NCBI GenBank assembly: GCA_949130485.1
Contig: OX422194.1
Coordinates: forward strand, 3,264,641-3,328,640
Source of the DNA: Agelas oroides
Taxonomy: Eukaryota > Porifera > Demospongiae > Agelasida > Agelasidae
DNA: 64,000 bases
Reading direction: 5' to 3'
Part shown: positions 12,337-24,300 of the stretch, piece after piece
How the letters are laid out: each line of letters opens with the position of its first letter
Numbering within the stretch: position 1 is the stretch's first letter
Position numbers and translations under genes: made by a program
The notes under the pieces: generated by a model
What the model was told of the DNA's origin: nothing
Databases searched by the model: none
What the model saw: the letters and a program-made list of their open reading frames with translations, nothing else

Positions 12337-14950
12337 AAACAACTAGATTACAGTTTTCACCACTGTGGAGGTTCTGTAATGCTCCTGAAAGCCTGTTTAT
12401 GTGCGTGAAAGGTCTCACAAGGCGGTTTTAAGGTCCCGAGTGGTTCTGTGAAGCACGTGCAAGCCAGTTTTAACCACTTTGGATGTCCTGTAGCTCGTCC
12501 AACCCTGTTTAAGTACAAGGAAAGAAGTGGAAAACAGTTTTCACGCTCGTACAAGCCTGTTGAAGTGCCACGAAAGAACTAGAAAGCAGTTTTCACCACT
12601 GTGGAGGTCCTGTAATGCTCGTGGAAGCCTGTTTATTTGCGTGAAATGTCGCACAAAGCGGTTTTACCCTCCAGAGATGTCCTGTGAAGCTGGTGCAAGG
12701 CTATCTAAGTGTTAGGAAAGATCCCGAGCGCAGTTTTCACCACTGTGGAGGTCGAGTGATGCTCGTGGAAGCCTGTGTATGTGCCTGAAAGACCTGATGA
12801 AACCGTTTTAACCGCCGAGGAGGTGATGTGAAGCACGTGGATCCCTGTTTAACCGCCGGGAATGATCGAGAAAGCAGGTTTCACCACTGTTGAGGTCCTG
12901 TGAAGCTCGTGCAAGCCTGTTGAAGTGCCAGGAAAGACCAACAAAACACTTTTTACCACTCTGATGGCCCTGTGAAGCTTGTGTAAGCCTGTTTATGTGA
13001 GGGAAAGACCTTAAGAAGCAGTTCAAACCCCCGATGAGGTGCTGTGAAGCACGTGCAGTCCTGTTCAATTGCCAGTAAAGATCTCGAACGCAGTTTTCAC
13101 CACTGCGGTAGTCCAGTGCTGCTGATGCTAGCCTGTGTATGTGCAGGAAAGACCTGATAAACCACTTTAACAGTTGAGGAGGTGCTGTGAAGCACGTGCA
13201 TCCCTGTTTAATTGCCGGGAATGATCGAGAAAGCAGTTTTCACCTCTATGGAGTTCGAGTGAGCTTTGTGCAAGCCTGTTTAAAAGCCAGGGAAGACCTC
13301 GAAAGCTGTTTTCACCAATGAGGGTATGCTTTGAAGTTCGTGCAAGCCTGTTTATTTGCAAGAAACACCTGACAAAGCCGTTTTAATCGCCGAGGAGGTG
13401 CTGTGAAACACGTGCAGCCCTGTTTATGTGCCAGGAAAGATCTAGAAAGCAGTTTTAACCACTTTGGATGTCCTGTAGCTCGTCCAACCCTGTTTAAGTA
13501 CCATGAAAGAAGTAGAAAACACTTTCCACGCTCGTACAAGCCTGTTGAAGTGCCATGCTCGTGGAAGCCTGTGTATGTGCCTGAAAGACCTGATAAAACG
13601 GTTTTAACTGCCGAGGAGGTGCTCTGAAGCAAGTGGATCCCTGTTTAACTGCCGGGAATGATCGAGAAAGCAGGTTTCACCACTGTTGAGGTCCTGTGAA
13701 GCTCGTGCAAGCCTGTTGAAGTGCGTGAAAGGTCTGACAAAGCGGTTTTAACCTCCTGAGAGGTGCTGTGAAGTTCGTGCTAGCCTGTTTAAGTGTGAGG
13801 AAATATCTAGAAAGCCACTGTGTATGGAGGTCCTCTGAAGCTCGTGCAAGCCTGTCTATGTGCGGGAAACACCTGATGAAGCCGTTTTAACCACCTAGGA
13901 GATGCTGTGAAGCACGTTCAGGCCTGTTTAAGTGGCAGGGAATTTAGAGAAAGCTGTTTTCACCACTGTGGAGGTCCTGTGAAACTCCTGCAAGCCCATT
14001 TATGTGCAAGAAAGACCTGACAAACCAGTTTCAACCACAGTAGAGGCCCTATGTAGCTTCTGCAAGCCTCTTTAAGTGTGAGGAAAGATCTAGAAAGCAG
14101 TTTTCACCACTGTGGACGTCCAATGAAGCACGTGCAAGCCTGTTTAAGAGCCAGGAAAAACCTACAAAGCAATTTTAACCGCTGTGAAGCTCTTGAAAGC
14201 GTGTTTATGTACTGTTAAGACATAGAAAGCAGTTTTAACCACTCTCGAGGCACTGTGGAGCTTGTGAAAACCTGTTCATGTATGGGAAAGACCTTCTAAA
14301 GCCGTTTTAAACGCTGAGAAGGTGCTGTGAAGCACGTGCAGGCCTGTTTAAATGTCAGGAATATCCTAGAAAGCAGTTTTCACCACTGTGGAGGTTCCGT
14401 GAAGATCGTGCAAGCCTGTTGAAGTGCGAGGAAAGACCAAGAAAGCAGTTTTTACCACTCTGGAGGCAGTGTGAATCTTGTGCAACCCTGTTTATGTGCG
14501 GAAAAGACCTTATAAAGCCGTTTTAACCGTCGAGGATGTGCTGTGAAACACGTGCAGTCCAGTTTAAGTGCCAGGAATGTTCTAGAAAGCTGTTTTCATC
14601 ACTGTGGCATCCCTGTGAATCTCGTGCACGCCTGTTTAAATACCACGAAACAACTAGAAAACAGTTTTCACCACTGTGGAGGTTCTGTAATGCTCCTGCA
14701 AGGCTGTTTATGTGCGTGAAAGGTCTCACAAGGTGGTTTTAAGGTCCCGAGAGGTCCTGTGAAGCACGTGCAGGCTTATTTGTTTAATAAGTGTTAGGAA
14801 AGATCTAGAATTCAGGTTTCACCACTGTGGAAGTCCAGTGATGCTCGTGTAAGCCTGTGTATGTGCGGGAAAGACCTGATACAGCCGTTTTAACAGCTGA
14901 GGAGGTGTTGTGAAGCACGTGCATCCCTGTTTAACTGCCGGGAATGATCG

Positions 14951-15680
14951 AGAAAGCAGGTTTCACCACTGTTGAGGTCCTGTGAAGCTCGTGCAAGCCT
15001 GTTGAAGTGCCAGGAAAGACCAAGAAAACAGTTTTTACCACTCTGGAGGCCCTGTGAAGCTTGTGCAAGCCTGTTTATGTACAGGAAAGACCTTACAAAG
15101 TCGTTTTTAACCGAACAGGAGGTGCTGTTAAGCACGTGCAGTCCTCTTTAAGTGCCAGTAATGATCTAGAAAGCAGTTTTCACCACTGTAGAGGTCCTGT
15201 GAAGCACATTCGGGCCCGTTGAAGAGCCAGGAAAGACCAACAAAACAGTTTTTACCACTCCGGAGACCCTGTGAAGCTTGTGCAATGCTGTTTATGTGAG
15301 GGAAAGACTTTAAAACGCCGTTTTTACTGCCGAGGAGATGCTGTAAAGTACGTGCAGTCCTGTTCAATTGCAAGTAAAGATCTCGAACGCAGTTTTCACC
15401 ACTGTGGAGGTCCAGTTATGCTCGTGGAAGCCTGTGTATGAGCCTGAAAGACCTGATAAAACCATTTTAATCGCCGAGGAGGTTCTGTGAAGCACGTGCA
15501 TCCCTGTTTAACTGCCGGGAATGATCGAGAAAGCAGAGTTTCACCACTGTTGAGGTCTTGTGAAGCTCGTGCAAGCCTGTTGAAGTGCCAGGAAAGACCA
15601 AGAAAAAGGTTTTTACCACTCTGGAGGCCCTGTGACGGTTGTGCAAGCCTGTTTATGTGCGGGAAAGACCTCAGAAAGCC
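14951..15680 (+). repeat. Satellite block, second copy of 8,873-9,600
   Basis: This is the second copy of the marker-rich block described at 8,873-9,600, at a constant offset of 6,078 bp. Single-base differences are scattered and few. The surrounding satellite does not match at the same offset over the whole interval, so the duplicated piece is limited to roughly this span. Confidence 0.85.
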
Positions 15681-18600
15681 GTTTTAACCGCAGAGGATGT
15701 GACGTGAAGCATGTGCAGTTCTGTTTAAGTGGCAGTAAAGATCTAGAAAGCAGTTTTCATCACTGTGGAAACCCTGTGAAGCTCGTGCATGCCAGTTTAA
15801 GTACCAGGAAACAACTAGAATACAGTTTTCACCACGGTGGAGGTTCTGTAATGCTCCTGCAAGCCTGTTTATGTGCGTGAAAGTTCCTACAAGTCGGTTT
15901 TAAGGTCCCGAGAGGTTCTGTGAAGCACGCGCAAGCTTATTTAAGTGTTAGGAAAGATCTAGAATTCAGGTTTCACCACTGTGGCAGTCCAGTGATGCTC
16001 GTACAAGCCTGTGTATGTGCGGGAAAGACCTGATACAGCCGTTTTAACCGCCGAGGAGGTGCTGTGAAGCACGTGCATCCCTGTTTAACTTCCAGGAATG
16101 ATTGAGAAAGCAGGTTTCACCACTGTTGAGGTCCTGTGAAGCTCGTGCAAGCCTGTTGAAGTGGCAGGAAAGACCAAGAAAACAGTTTTTACCACTCTGG
16201 AGGCCCTGCGAAAGTCGTGCAAGGCTCTTTATGTGCCTCAGAAAGCCGTTTTAACCGCAGAGGAGGTGATGTGAAGCACGTGCAGTCCGGTTTAAGTGCC
16301 AGTCAAGATCTAGAAAGCAGTTTTCATCACTGTGGAAGCCCTGTGAAGCTCGTACATGCCTGTTTAAGTACCAGGAAACAACTAGAATACAGTTTTCACC
16401 ACTGTGGAGGGTCTGTAATGCTCCTGCTAGCCTGTTTAAGGGCGGGAAAGACCTCAGAAAGCCGTTTTAACCGCAGAGGAGGTGATTTGAAACACGTGCA
16501 GTCCTGTTTAAGTGCCAGTAAAGATCTAGATAGGAGTTTTCATCACTATGGTGGCCCTGTGAATCTCGTGCACGCCTGTTTAAGTATCAAGAAACAACTA
16601 TAAAACGGTTTTCACCACTGTGGAGGTTCTGTAATGCTCCTGCAAGGCTGTTTATGTGCGTGAAAGGTCTCACAAGGTGGTTTTAAGGTTCCGAGAGGTC
16701 CTGTGAAGTACGTGTAAGCTTATTCAAGTGTTAGGAAAGATCTAGAATTCAGGTGTCACCACTGTGGAAGTCCAGTGATGCTTCTGCAAGCCTGTGTATG
16801 TGCGGGAAAGACCTGATACAGCCGTTATAACTGCCGAGGAGGTGCTGTGAAGCATGTGCATCCCTGTTTAACTGCCGGGAATGATCGAGAACGCAGGTTT
16901 CACTATTGTTGTGGTCCTTTGAAGCTCGTGCAAGCCTGTTGAAGTGCCAGGAAAGACGAATAAAACAGTTTTTACCACTCTGGAGGCCCTGTGAAGCTTG
17001 TGCAAGCCTGTTTATGTACAGGAAAGACCTTACGAAGTCGTTTTAACCGAACAGGAGGTGCTGTTAACCACGTGCAGTCCTCTTTAAGTGCCAGTAAAGA
17101 TCTAGAAAGCAGTTTTCACCACTGTTGAGGTCCTGTGAAGCACGTTCGGGCCCGTTTTTACCACTCTGGAGACCCTGTGAAGCTTGTGGAAGGCTGTTCA
17201 TGTGAGGGAAAGACCTTAAAAAGCCGTGTTAACCGCCGAGGAGGTGCTGTGAGGGACGTGCAGTCCTGTTCAATTGCCAGTAAAGAACTCGAACGCAGTT
17301 TTCACCACTGTGGAGGTCCAGTTATGCTCGTGGAAGCCTGTGTATGGGCATGAAAGACCTGATAAAACCATTTTAACCGCCGAGGAGGTGCTGTGAAGCA
17401 CGTGGGTCCCTGTTTAACTGCCGGGAATGATCGAGAAAGCAGAGTTTCACAACTGTTGAGGTCCTGTGAAGCTCGTGCAAGCCTGTTGAAGTGCCAGGAA
17501 AGACTAACAAAACAGTTTTTACCACTCTGAAGGCCCTGTGACGGTTGTGCAAGCCTGTTGATGTGCGGGAAAGACTTCAGAAAGCCGTTTTAACCACAGA
17601 GGAGGTGATGTGAAGCACGTGCAGTCCTGTTTAAGTGCAAGTAAAGATCTAGAAAGCAGTTTTCATCACTGTGGAAGCCCTGTGAAGCGCCTGTTTAAGT
17701 ACCAGGAAACAACTAGAATACAGTTTTCACCACTGTGGAGGTTCTGTAATGCTCCTGCAAGCCTGTTTATGTGCGGGAAAGACCTCAGAAAGCCGTTTTA
17801 ACCGCAGAGGAGGTGATGTGAAGCACATGCAGTCCTGTTTAAGTGCCAGTAAACATCTAGAAAGCAGTTTTCATCACTGTGGAAGCCCTGTGAAGCTCGT
17901 CCACGCCTGTTTAAGTACCACGAAACAACTAGAATGCAGTTTTCACCACTGTGGAGGTTCTGTAATGCTCCTGAAAGCCTGTTTATGAGCGAGAAAGGTC
18001 TCACAAGGCGGTTTTAAGGTCCTGAGAGGTTCTGTGAAGCACGTGCAAGCCTATTTAAGGGTTAGGAAAGATCTAGAATGCAGGTTTCACCACTGTGATA
18101 GTCCAGTGATGCTCATGCATGCCTGTGTATGTGCGGTAAAGACCTGATAAACCGCTTTAACAGCTGAGGAGTTGCTATGAAGCATGTGCATCCCTGTTTA
18201 ACTGCCGGGAATGATTGAGATAGCAGTTTTCAACACTGTGGAGTTCGAGTGAGCTTCGTGCAAGCCGGTTTAAGAGCCAGGAAAGACCTAGAAAGCTGTT
18301 TTTACCAATGAGGGTATGCTTTGATGTTCGTGCAAGCCTGTTTATTTGCAGGAAACACCTGACAAAGCAGTTTTAACCACTGAGGAGGTGCTGTGAAACA
18401 CGTGCAGGCCTGTTTAAGTGCCAGGAAAATCCTAGAAAGCAGTTTTTACCACTCTGGAGGCAGTGGGAATCTTGTGCAAGCCTGTTTATGTGGGGGAAAG
18501 ACCTTATAAAGCCGTTTTAACCGCCGAGAAGGTGCTGTGAATAACGTGCAGGCCTGTTTAAGTGCCAGGAAAATCCTAGAAGTGCCAGGAAAGACCAAGA

Positions 18601-18872
18601 AAACAGTTTTTACCACTCAGGAAGTCCTGTGAAGCTCGTGCAAGCCTGTTTATGTGCGTGAAATGTCTGACAAAGCGGTTTTAACCTCCTGAGGGGTGCT
18701 GTGAAGTTCGTGCTAGCGTGTTTAAGTGTGAGGAAAGATCTAGAAAGCCACTGTGGAGGTCCTGTGAAGCTCGTGCAAGCTTGTCTATGTGCGGGAAACA
18801 CCTGATGAAGCCGTTTTAACCACCTAGGAGATGCTGTGAAGCACGTTCAGGCCTGTTTAAGGTGGCAGGGAA

Positions 18873-19881
18873 CCCTGTGTTTTCAAGGTTAAGAAACCTG
18901 GAATCCAAGCTGATAGAATTCTTTGTCTTTGTAAACTTTTAGCGCACAGTCCGTTTTGGGAACCTTCATCCGTTCACTGTCCGTAAAATTGGGGATTTTC
19001 CTCATTTCCTGTCGGCATTGACATCCAATAATCAGTTTATAATTAAGTTAGTTAAGATGTGGCCTGGCGGAACCCCTCATGTGGTGGACGGAACTTTGAA
19101 GATAAGCTTAGATCGACTTAGAAAAATAAAAAATTTAAAAAAAATATAAAAAAGAAAGACTTTAGTAGAGTGCTGTAGTGTCAGTAGCTGTGAGTAGTGT
19201 GAAGTGCCTGCTTGTGAAAGCAAGCTTGTGTCTAGAAGCAGCAGAAAGGCCACAGTGGCCAAGACTGTACTCATTGGGCAGGCCCAGGTCTTGCGATCGT
19301 ATGCCAAGCCTAGTAGGTGATCGTGGCCCGGTGCTTCGAGTGCTGGGCTGGGCTTTAACTAGAATGCGCAATATATCGTTGGCACTACGTTGCGATTGAC
19401 AGGAAAGCTGAACGGTGTTTGTGTGTGGAACAGAACCGTGAGTTGTTTAGCGACATAAGAGGGAGAGGTGGGGCTAGTAATGCTTGCTTGCACTCGTGAA
19501 TGAGCCCCTCCCGTAGACAAGCTGTGAAGTTTTTGAAATATGCATTCATTTTGGTGCAGTCAAAGTTGTCCATTCCAGGAGTAGTGACAAACATGAGTCT
19601 AGCCTGACTTTGGGAGTAGCTCTGAACAAAAGCTGGCACAGAATGATTTGAGATACATTGGTGGGTAGGACGCTACCTACAGTGAGCATGTAGACGCATC
19701 CATCGAGTGGCAATTTTGGCTCATGAATATATTTATAAGCTACTAAAACCCATTTTTAAAATTAGGCAACGCAAGATTGCCCTAAACCAAACCCTAACCC
19801 TGAAACTAGGAGCAATACTGGTCCTGACTGTAACCCAGGTTTATGTTTTCGTAACCTCCGCCGAGTGACTTCCCCGCCACG
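18873..19881. mobile_element. Unclassified 1.0-kb insertion with about 15-bp target duplication
   Basis: Non-satellite DNA splits a monomer. The left flank ends TTAAGGTGGCAGGGAA (18,857-18,872) and the right flank begins TTAAGTGGCAGGGAA (19,882-19,896). In uninterrupted copies of this monomer (near 11,350 and 13,930) the sequence reads GTTTAAGTGGCAGGGAATTT once. A duplication of about 15 bp suggests target-primed or similar insertion. There are no inverted ends and no terminal poly-A; an A-rich run lies internally near 19,123-19,165. A degenerate CCCTAA-like stretch is at 19,790-19,812. No open frame resembles a known protein. It could be a retroposed transcript, a truncated LINE or SINE-like element, or captured DNA. 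Confidence 0.7.
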
Positions 19882-20174
19882 TTAAGTGGCAGGGAATTTA
19901 GAGAAAGCTGTTTTCACTACTGTGGAGGTCCTGTGAAACTCCTGCAAGCCCATTTATGTGCAAAAAAGACCTGACAAACCCGTTTCAACCACAGTAGAGG
20001 CCCTGTGTAGCTTCTGCAAGCCTCTTTAAGTGTGAGGAAAGATCTAGAAAGCAGTTTTCACCACTGTGGACGTCCATTGAAGCACGTGCAAGACTGTTTA
20101 AGAGCCAGGAAAAACCTACAAAGCAGTTTTAACCACTGTGAAGCTCGTGAAAGCGTGTTTATGTACTGGTAATA
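19882..20174 (+). repeat. 72-bp satellite, plus orientation (left array, part 2)
   Basis: Four monomers continue the array between two insertions. They belong to the same recurrent block seen near 11,350-11,640 and 13,930-14,225. This lets the two neighbouring insertions be compared with empty sites. Confidence 0.95.
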
Positions 20175-21343
20175 CACTCTTAAAAATAAGGAGTTCCTGG
20201 AACTCCTCTTATCGACAATTAACTCCATCATAGTGACTAACACCTTGGGGAGTTCAATTTACTCCTTGACAAGAGTTACCCTTACTAGCAAACTTAATAC
20301 ATGGTATGAGTTACCTATTTTAGTAATGTACTTCCTAAAGACTGAAAACAAACAGCAGATTATGAATGTACACACCAAATGGAACTGTTTGATACCAATT
20401 TTGCCTACTTTGGTCAAGTATTAGCTGTTTCAGGCCTGGAAACGTTAGCTACAAGTGACCAGTACGTCTAGGTGGTAAATTAAATCACAACCGTACCTAG
20501 ACTAATTTCAGAACACTTACACCAAAAAGAAAACAAACATCAGATTATGAATGTACACACCAAATGGAACTGTTTGATACCAATTTTGTCTACTTTGGTC
20601 AAGGATTAGCTGTTCCAGGGCCGAAAACGTTAGTTACAAGTTACCGATACTGTAAGTGGTAAAAACACAACCGTATCTAGACTAATTTCAGAACACTTAC
20701 ACCAAAATGAAAACAAACATCAGATTATGAATGTACACACCAAATGGAACTGTTTGATACCAATTTTGTCTACTTTGGTCAAGGATTAGCTGTTCCAGGG
20801 CAGAAAACGTTAGTTACAAGTTACCGATATTGTAAGTGGTAAAAACACAACCGTACCTAGACTAATTTCAGAACACTTACACCAAAATGAAAACAAACAT
20901 CAGGTTATGAATGTACACACCAAATGGAACTGTTTGATACCCATTTTGTCTGGTTTGGTCAAGTATTACTTGTTTCAGGGATGAAATTGTTAGTTACAAG
21001 TAACCGATACGTACAAGTGGTAAAATCACTACCGTACCTAGACTATTTTTGGAACACGTATTCCAAAATATAAACAAACATCAGATTATGAATGTACACA
21101 CCAAATGGAACTGTTTGATACCCATTTTGTCTGGTTTGGTCAAGTATTACTTGTTTCAGGATTGATGAAAACGATCGTGGTAAAATCACAAACATACTAA
21201 GACTAGACTAGAACACTCTAGAATAAAAGCAAACACCAGATTGTGAACGTGCACACCAATGGAAGAGTTTATTTCAGGCATGACAATTGTTAGCCAGCGA
21301 TTGCCTTCAAAAGAGTAACTCTTACTCCTTTCTTTTAACAGTG
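20175..21343. mobile_element. CACTA-like (EnSpm type) non-autonomous DNA transposon
   Basis: The left end reads CACTCTTAAAAATAAGGAGT. The right end, read on the other strand, is CACTGTTAAAAGAAAGGAGT. These are imperfect terminal inverted repeats of about 20 bp starting CACT. TA flanks both ends (20,173-20,174 and 21,344-21,345), while intact copies of the split monomer read TACTGGTAAGACATAG. CACT-start ends with a 2-3 bp duplication are usual for the CACTA/EnSpm superfamily. No transposase is visible; the interior is largely a 180-bp tandem repeat. Class assignment is inferred from the ends. The insertion and the inverted ends are directly seen. Confidence 0.65.
20356..21262 (+). repeat. About 180-bp tandem repeat inside the CACTA-like element
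   Basis: The start CAGATTATGAATGTACACAC recurs, with small changes, at 20,356, 20,541, 20,721, 20,901 and 21,082, with a partial copy at 21,237. Spacing is 185, 180, 180 and 181 bp. Each unit also has ATGGAACTGTTTGATACC and TACTTTGGTCAAG or TGGTTTGGTCAAG. The middle units are the most alike. Internal tandem subrepeats are common in CACTA elements. Confidence 0.9.
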
Positions 21344-21345
21344 TA

Positions 21346-24300
21346 CATAGAAAGCAGTTTTAACCACTCTGGAGGCACTGTGGAGCTCGTGAAAGCCTGT
21401 TTATGTATGGGAAAGACCTTATAAAGCCGTTTTAACCGCCGAGAAGGTGATGTGAAGTGCAGGCCTGTTTAAGTGCCAGGAAAATCCTAGAAAGCAGTTT
21501 TCACCACTGCATGTGGAGGTCCTGTGAAGATCGTGCTGTTGAAGTGCCAGGAAAGACCAAGAACGCAGTTTTTACCACTCTGGATGCACTGTAAAACTTG
21601 TACAAGCCTGTTTATGTGCGGCAAACACCTTATAAAGCCGTTTTAACCGCCGAGGAGGTCCTGTGAAACACGTGCAGTCCAGTTTAAGTGCCATGAAAGA
21701 GCTAGAACGTAGTTTTCACCACCGTGGAAGTCATGTGAAGCTCGTGCAAGCCTGTGTATGTGCGGGAAAGACCTGATAAAATCGTTTTAACCGCCGAGGA
21801 GGTGCTGTGAAGCACGTGGGTCCCTGTTTAACTGCCGGGAATGATCGAGAAAGCAGAGATTCACCACTGTTGAGGTCCTGTGAAGCTCGTGCAAGCCTGT
21901 TGAAGTGCCAGGAAAGACCAAGAAAAAAGTTTTTACCACGTTGGAGGCCCTGTGAAGGTCGTGCAAGCCTGTTTCTGTGTGGGAAAGACCACAGAAAGCC
22001 GTTTTAACCGCAGAGGAGGTGATGTGAAGCACGTGCAGTCCAGTTTAAGTGCCATGAAAGAGCTAGAACGCAGTTTTCACCACCGTGGAAGTCCTGTGAA
22101 GCTCGTGCAAGCCTGTGTATGTGGGGGAAAGACCTGATAAAATCGTTTTAACCGCCGAGGAGGTGCTGTGAAGCACGTGGGTCCCTGTTTAACTGCCGGG
22201 AATGATCAAGAAAGCAGAGTTTCACCACTGTTGAGGTCCTGTGAAGCTCGTGCACGCCTGTTGAAGTGCAAGGAAAGACAAAGAAACCAGTTTTTAACAC
22301 TCTGGAGGCACTGTGAAGGTCGTGCAAGCCTGTTTGTGTGCGGGAAAGACCTCAGAAAGCCGTTTTAACCGCAGAGGAGGTGATGTGAAACACGTGCAGT
22401 CCTGTTTAAGTGCCAGTAAAGTTCTAGAAAGCAGTTTACATTAATGTGGTGACCCTGTGAATCTCGTGCACGCCTGTTTAAGTACCAGGAAACAACTAGA
22501 ATACAGTTTTCACCACTGTGGAGGTTCTGTATTGCTCCTGCAAGCCTGTTTATGTGCGTGAAAGTTCTCACAATGCGGTTTGAAGGTCCCGAAAAGTCCT
22601 GTGAAGCACGTGGAAGCCTGTTTAAGTGTTAGGAAAGATCTAGAACGCAGGTTTCACCACTTTGGAAGTCCAGTGATGCTCATGCAAGCCTGTGTATGTG
22701 CGGGAAAGACCTGATACAGCCGTTTTAACCGCCGAGGAGGTGCTGTTTAACTGCTGGGAATGATCGAGAAAGCAGGTTTCACCACTGTTGAGGTCCTGTG
22801 AAGCTCGTGCAAGCCTGTTGAAGTGCCAGGAAAGGCCAAGAAAACAGTTTTTACCTCTCTGGAGGCACTGTGAAGCTTGTGCATGCCTGTTTATGTGCAG
22901 GAAATACCTTACAAAGCCGTTTTACCCGCAGAGGAGGTGCTGTGAATCACGTGCAGTCCTGTTTAAGTGCCAGTAAAGTTGTAGAAAGCGGTTTTCATCA
23001 CTGTGGCGGCCCTGTGAATCTCTTGCACACCTGTTTAAGTACCAGGAAACAATTAGAAAACAGTTTTCACCACTGTGCAGGTTCTGTAATGCTCTTTGTA
23101 AGCCTGTTTATGTGCTGGAAGGTGCCACAAGGTGGTTTTAAGGCCCCGAGAGGTCCTGTGAAGCACGTTCAAGCTTATTTAAGTGTTAGGAAAGATCTAG
23201 AATGCAGGTTTCACCACTTTGGAAGTCCAGTTAAGCTCGTAGAAGCCTGTGTATGAGCCTGAAAAACCTGATGAAACCGTTTTTACCGCCGATGAGGTGC
23301 TGTGAAGCACGTGGATCCCTGTTGAACTACCGGGAATGATCGAGAAAGCAGAGTTTCACCTCTGTTGAGGTCCTGTGAAGCTCGTGCAAGCCTGTTTAAG
23401 TACCAGGAAACAACTAGAATACAGTTCTCACCACTGTGGAGGTTCTGTAATGCTCCTGCAAGCCTGTTTATGTGCGGGAAAGACCTCAGAAAGCCGTTTT
23501 AACCGCAGAGGAGGTGATGTGAAGCACGTGCAGTCCTGTTTAAGTGCCAGTAAAGATCTAGAAAGCAGTTTTCATCACTGTGAAAGCCCTGTGAAATCGT
23601 GCACGCCTGTTTAAGTACCCGAAAACAACTAGTTTTCACCACTGTGGAGATTCTGTAATGCTCCTGCAAGCCTGTTTATGTGCGTGAAAGTTCTCACAAG
23701 GCGGTTTTACGGTCCCGAGAGGTTCTGTGAAGCACGTGCAAGCCTATTTAAGTGTTAGGAAAAATCTAGAATGCAGGTTTCACCACTGTGGTAGTCCAGT
23801 GATGCTCATTCAAGCCTGTTTACGTGCGGGAATGACCTGATAAACCGCTTTAACAGCTGAGGAGGTGCTGTGAAGCACGTGCATCCCTGTTTAACTGCCG
23901 GGAATGATCAAGAAAGCAGTTTTCACCAATATGGAGTTCGAGTGAGCTTCGTGCAAGCCTGTTTAAGAGCCAGGAAAGACCTAGAAAGCTGTTTTCAACA
24001 ATGAGGGTATGCTTTGAAGTTCGTGTAAGCCTGTTTATTTGCAGGAAACACCTCACAAAGTGGTTTTAACTGCCGAGGAGGTGCTGTAAAACGCGTGTAA
24101 GCCTGTTTATGTGCCAGCAAAGATCTAGAAAGCAGTTTTAACCACTTTGGATATCCTGTAGCTCGTCCAACCCTGTTTAAGTACCTGGAAAGAAGTAGAA
24201 AACAGTTTTCACGCTCGTACAAGCCTGTTGAAGTGCCAGGAAAGAACTAGAAAGCCGTTTTCACCACTGTAGAGGTCCTGTAATGCTCGTGGAGGCAAGT

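Larger units (their letters stand above)
1..18856 (+). repeat. 72-bp satellite array, plus orientation (left array, part 1)
   Basis: The stretch is uninterrupted tandem repeat with a 72-bp period. Each monomer has the order GTGAAGCTCGTGCAAGCCTG, then TTTAAGTGCCAGGAAAGA, then a variable TCTAGAAAGC block, then CAGTTTTCACCACTGTGGAG. Monomers fall into types. One has GAAGCACGTGCAGTCCTG; one has TCGTGCACGCCTG with GGAAACAACTAGAATACAG; one has TGCGGGAAAGACCTCAGAAA with CCGTTTTAACCGCAGAGG. These often follow each other as a 216-bp trimer: CACGTG lies at 144, 360, 576 and 792. Because 72 is 24 codons, short frames stay open in several frames on both strands. TAA is part of most monomers (GTTTAA), so I do not read them as genes. 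Array structure is seen directly; centromeric or other function is unknown. Confidence 0.97.

Noticed and set aside
1-18856. CRISPR-like array (regular repeat with variable parts)
   Set aside because: The whole 72-bp unit varies gradually and there are no unique spacers between constant repeats; context is eukaryotic with no cas genes.
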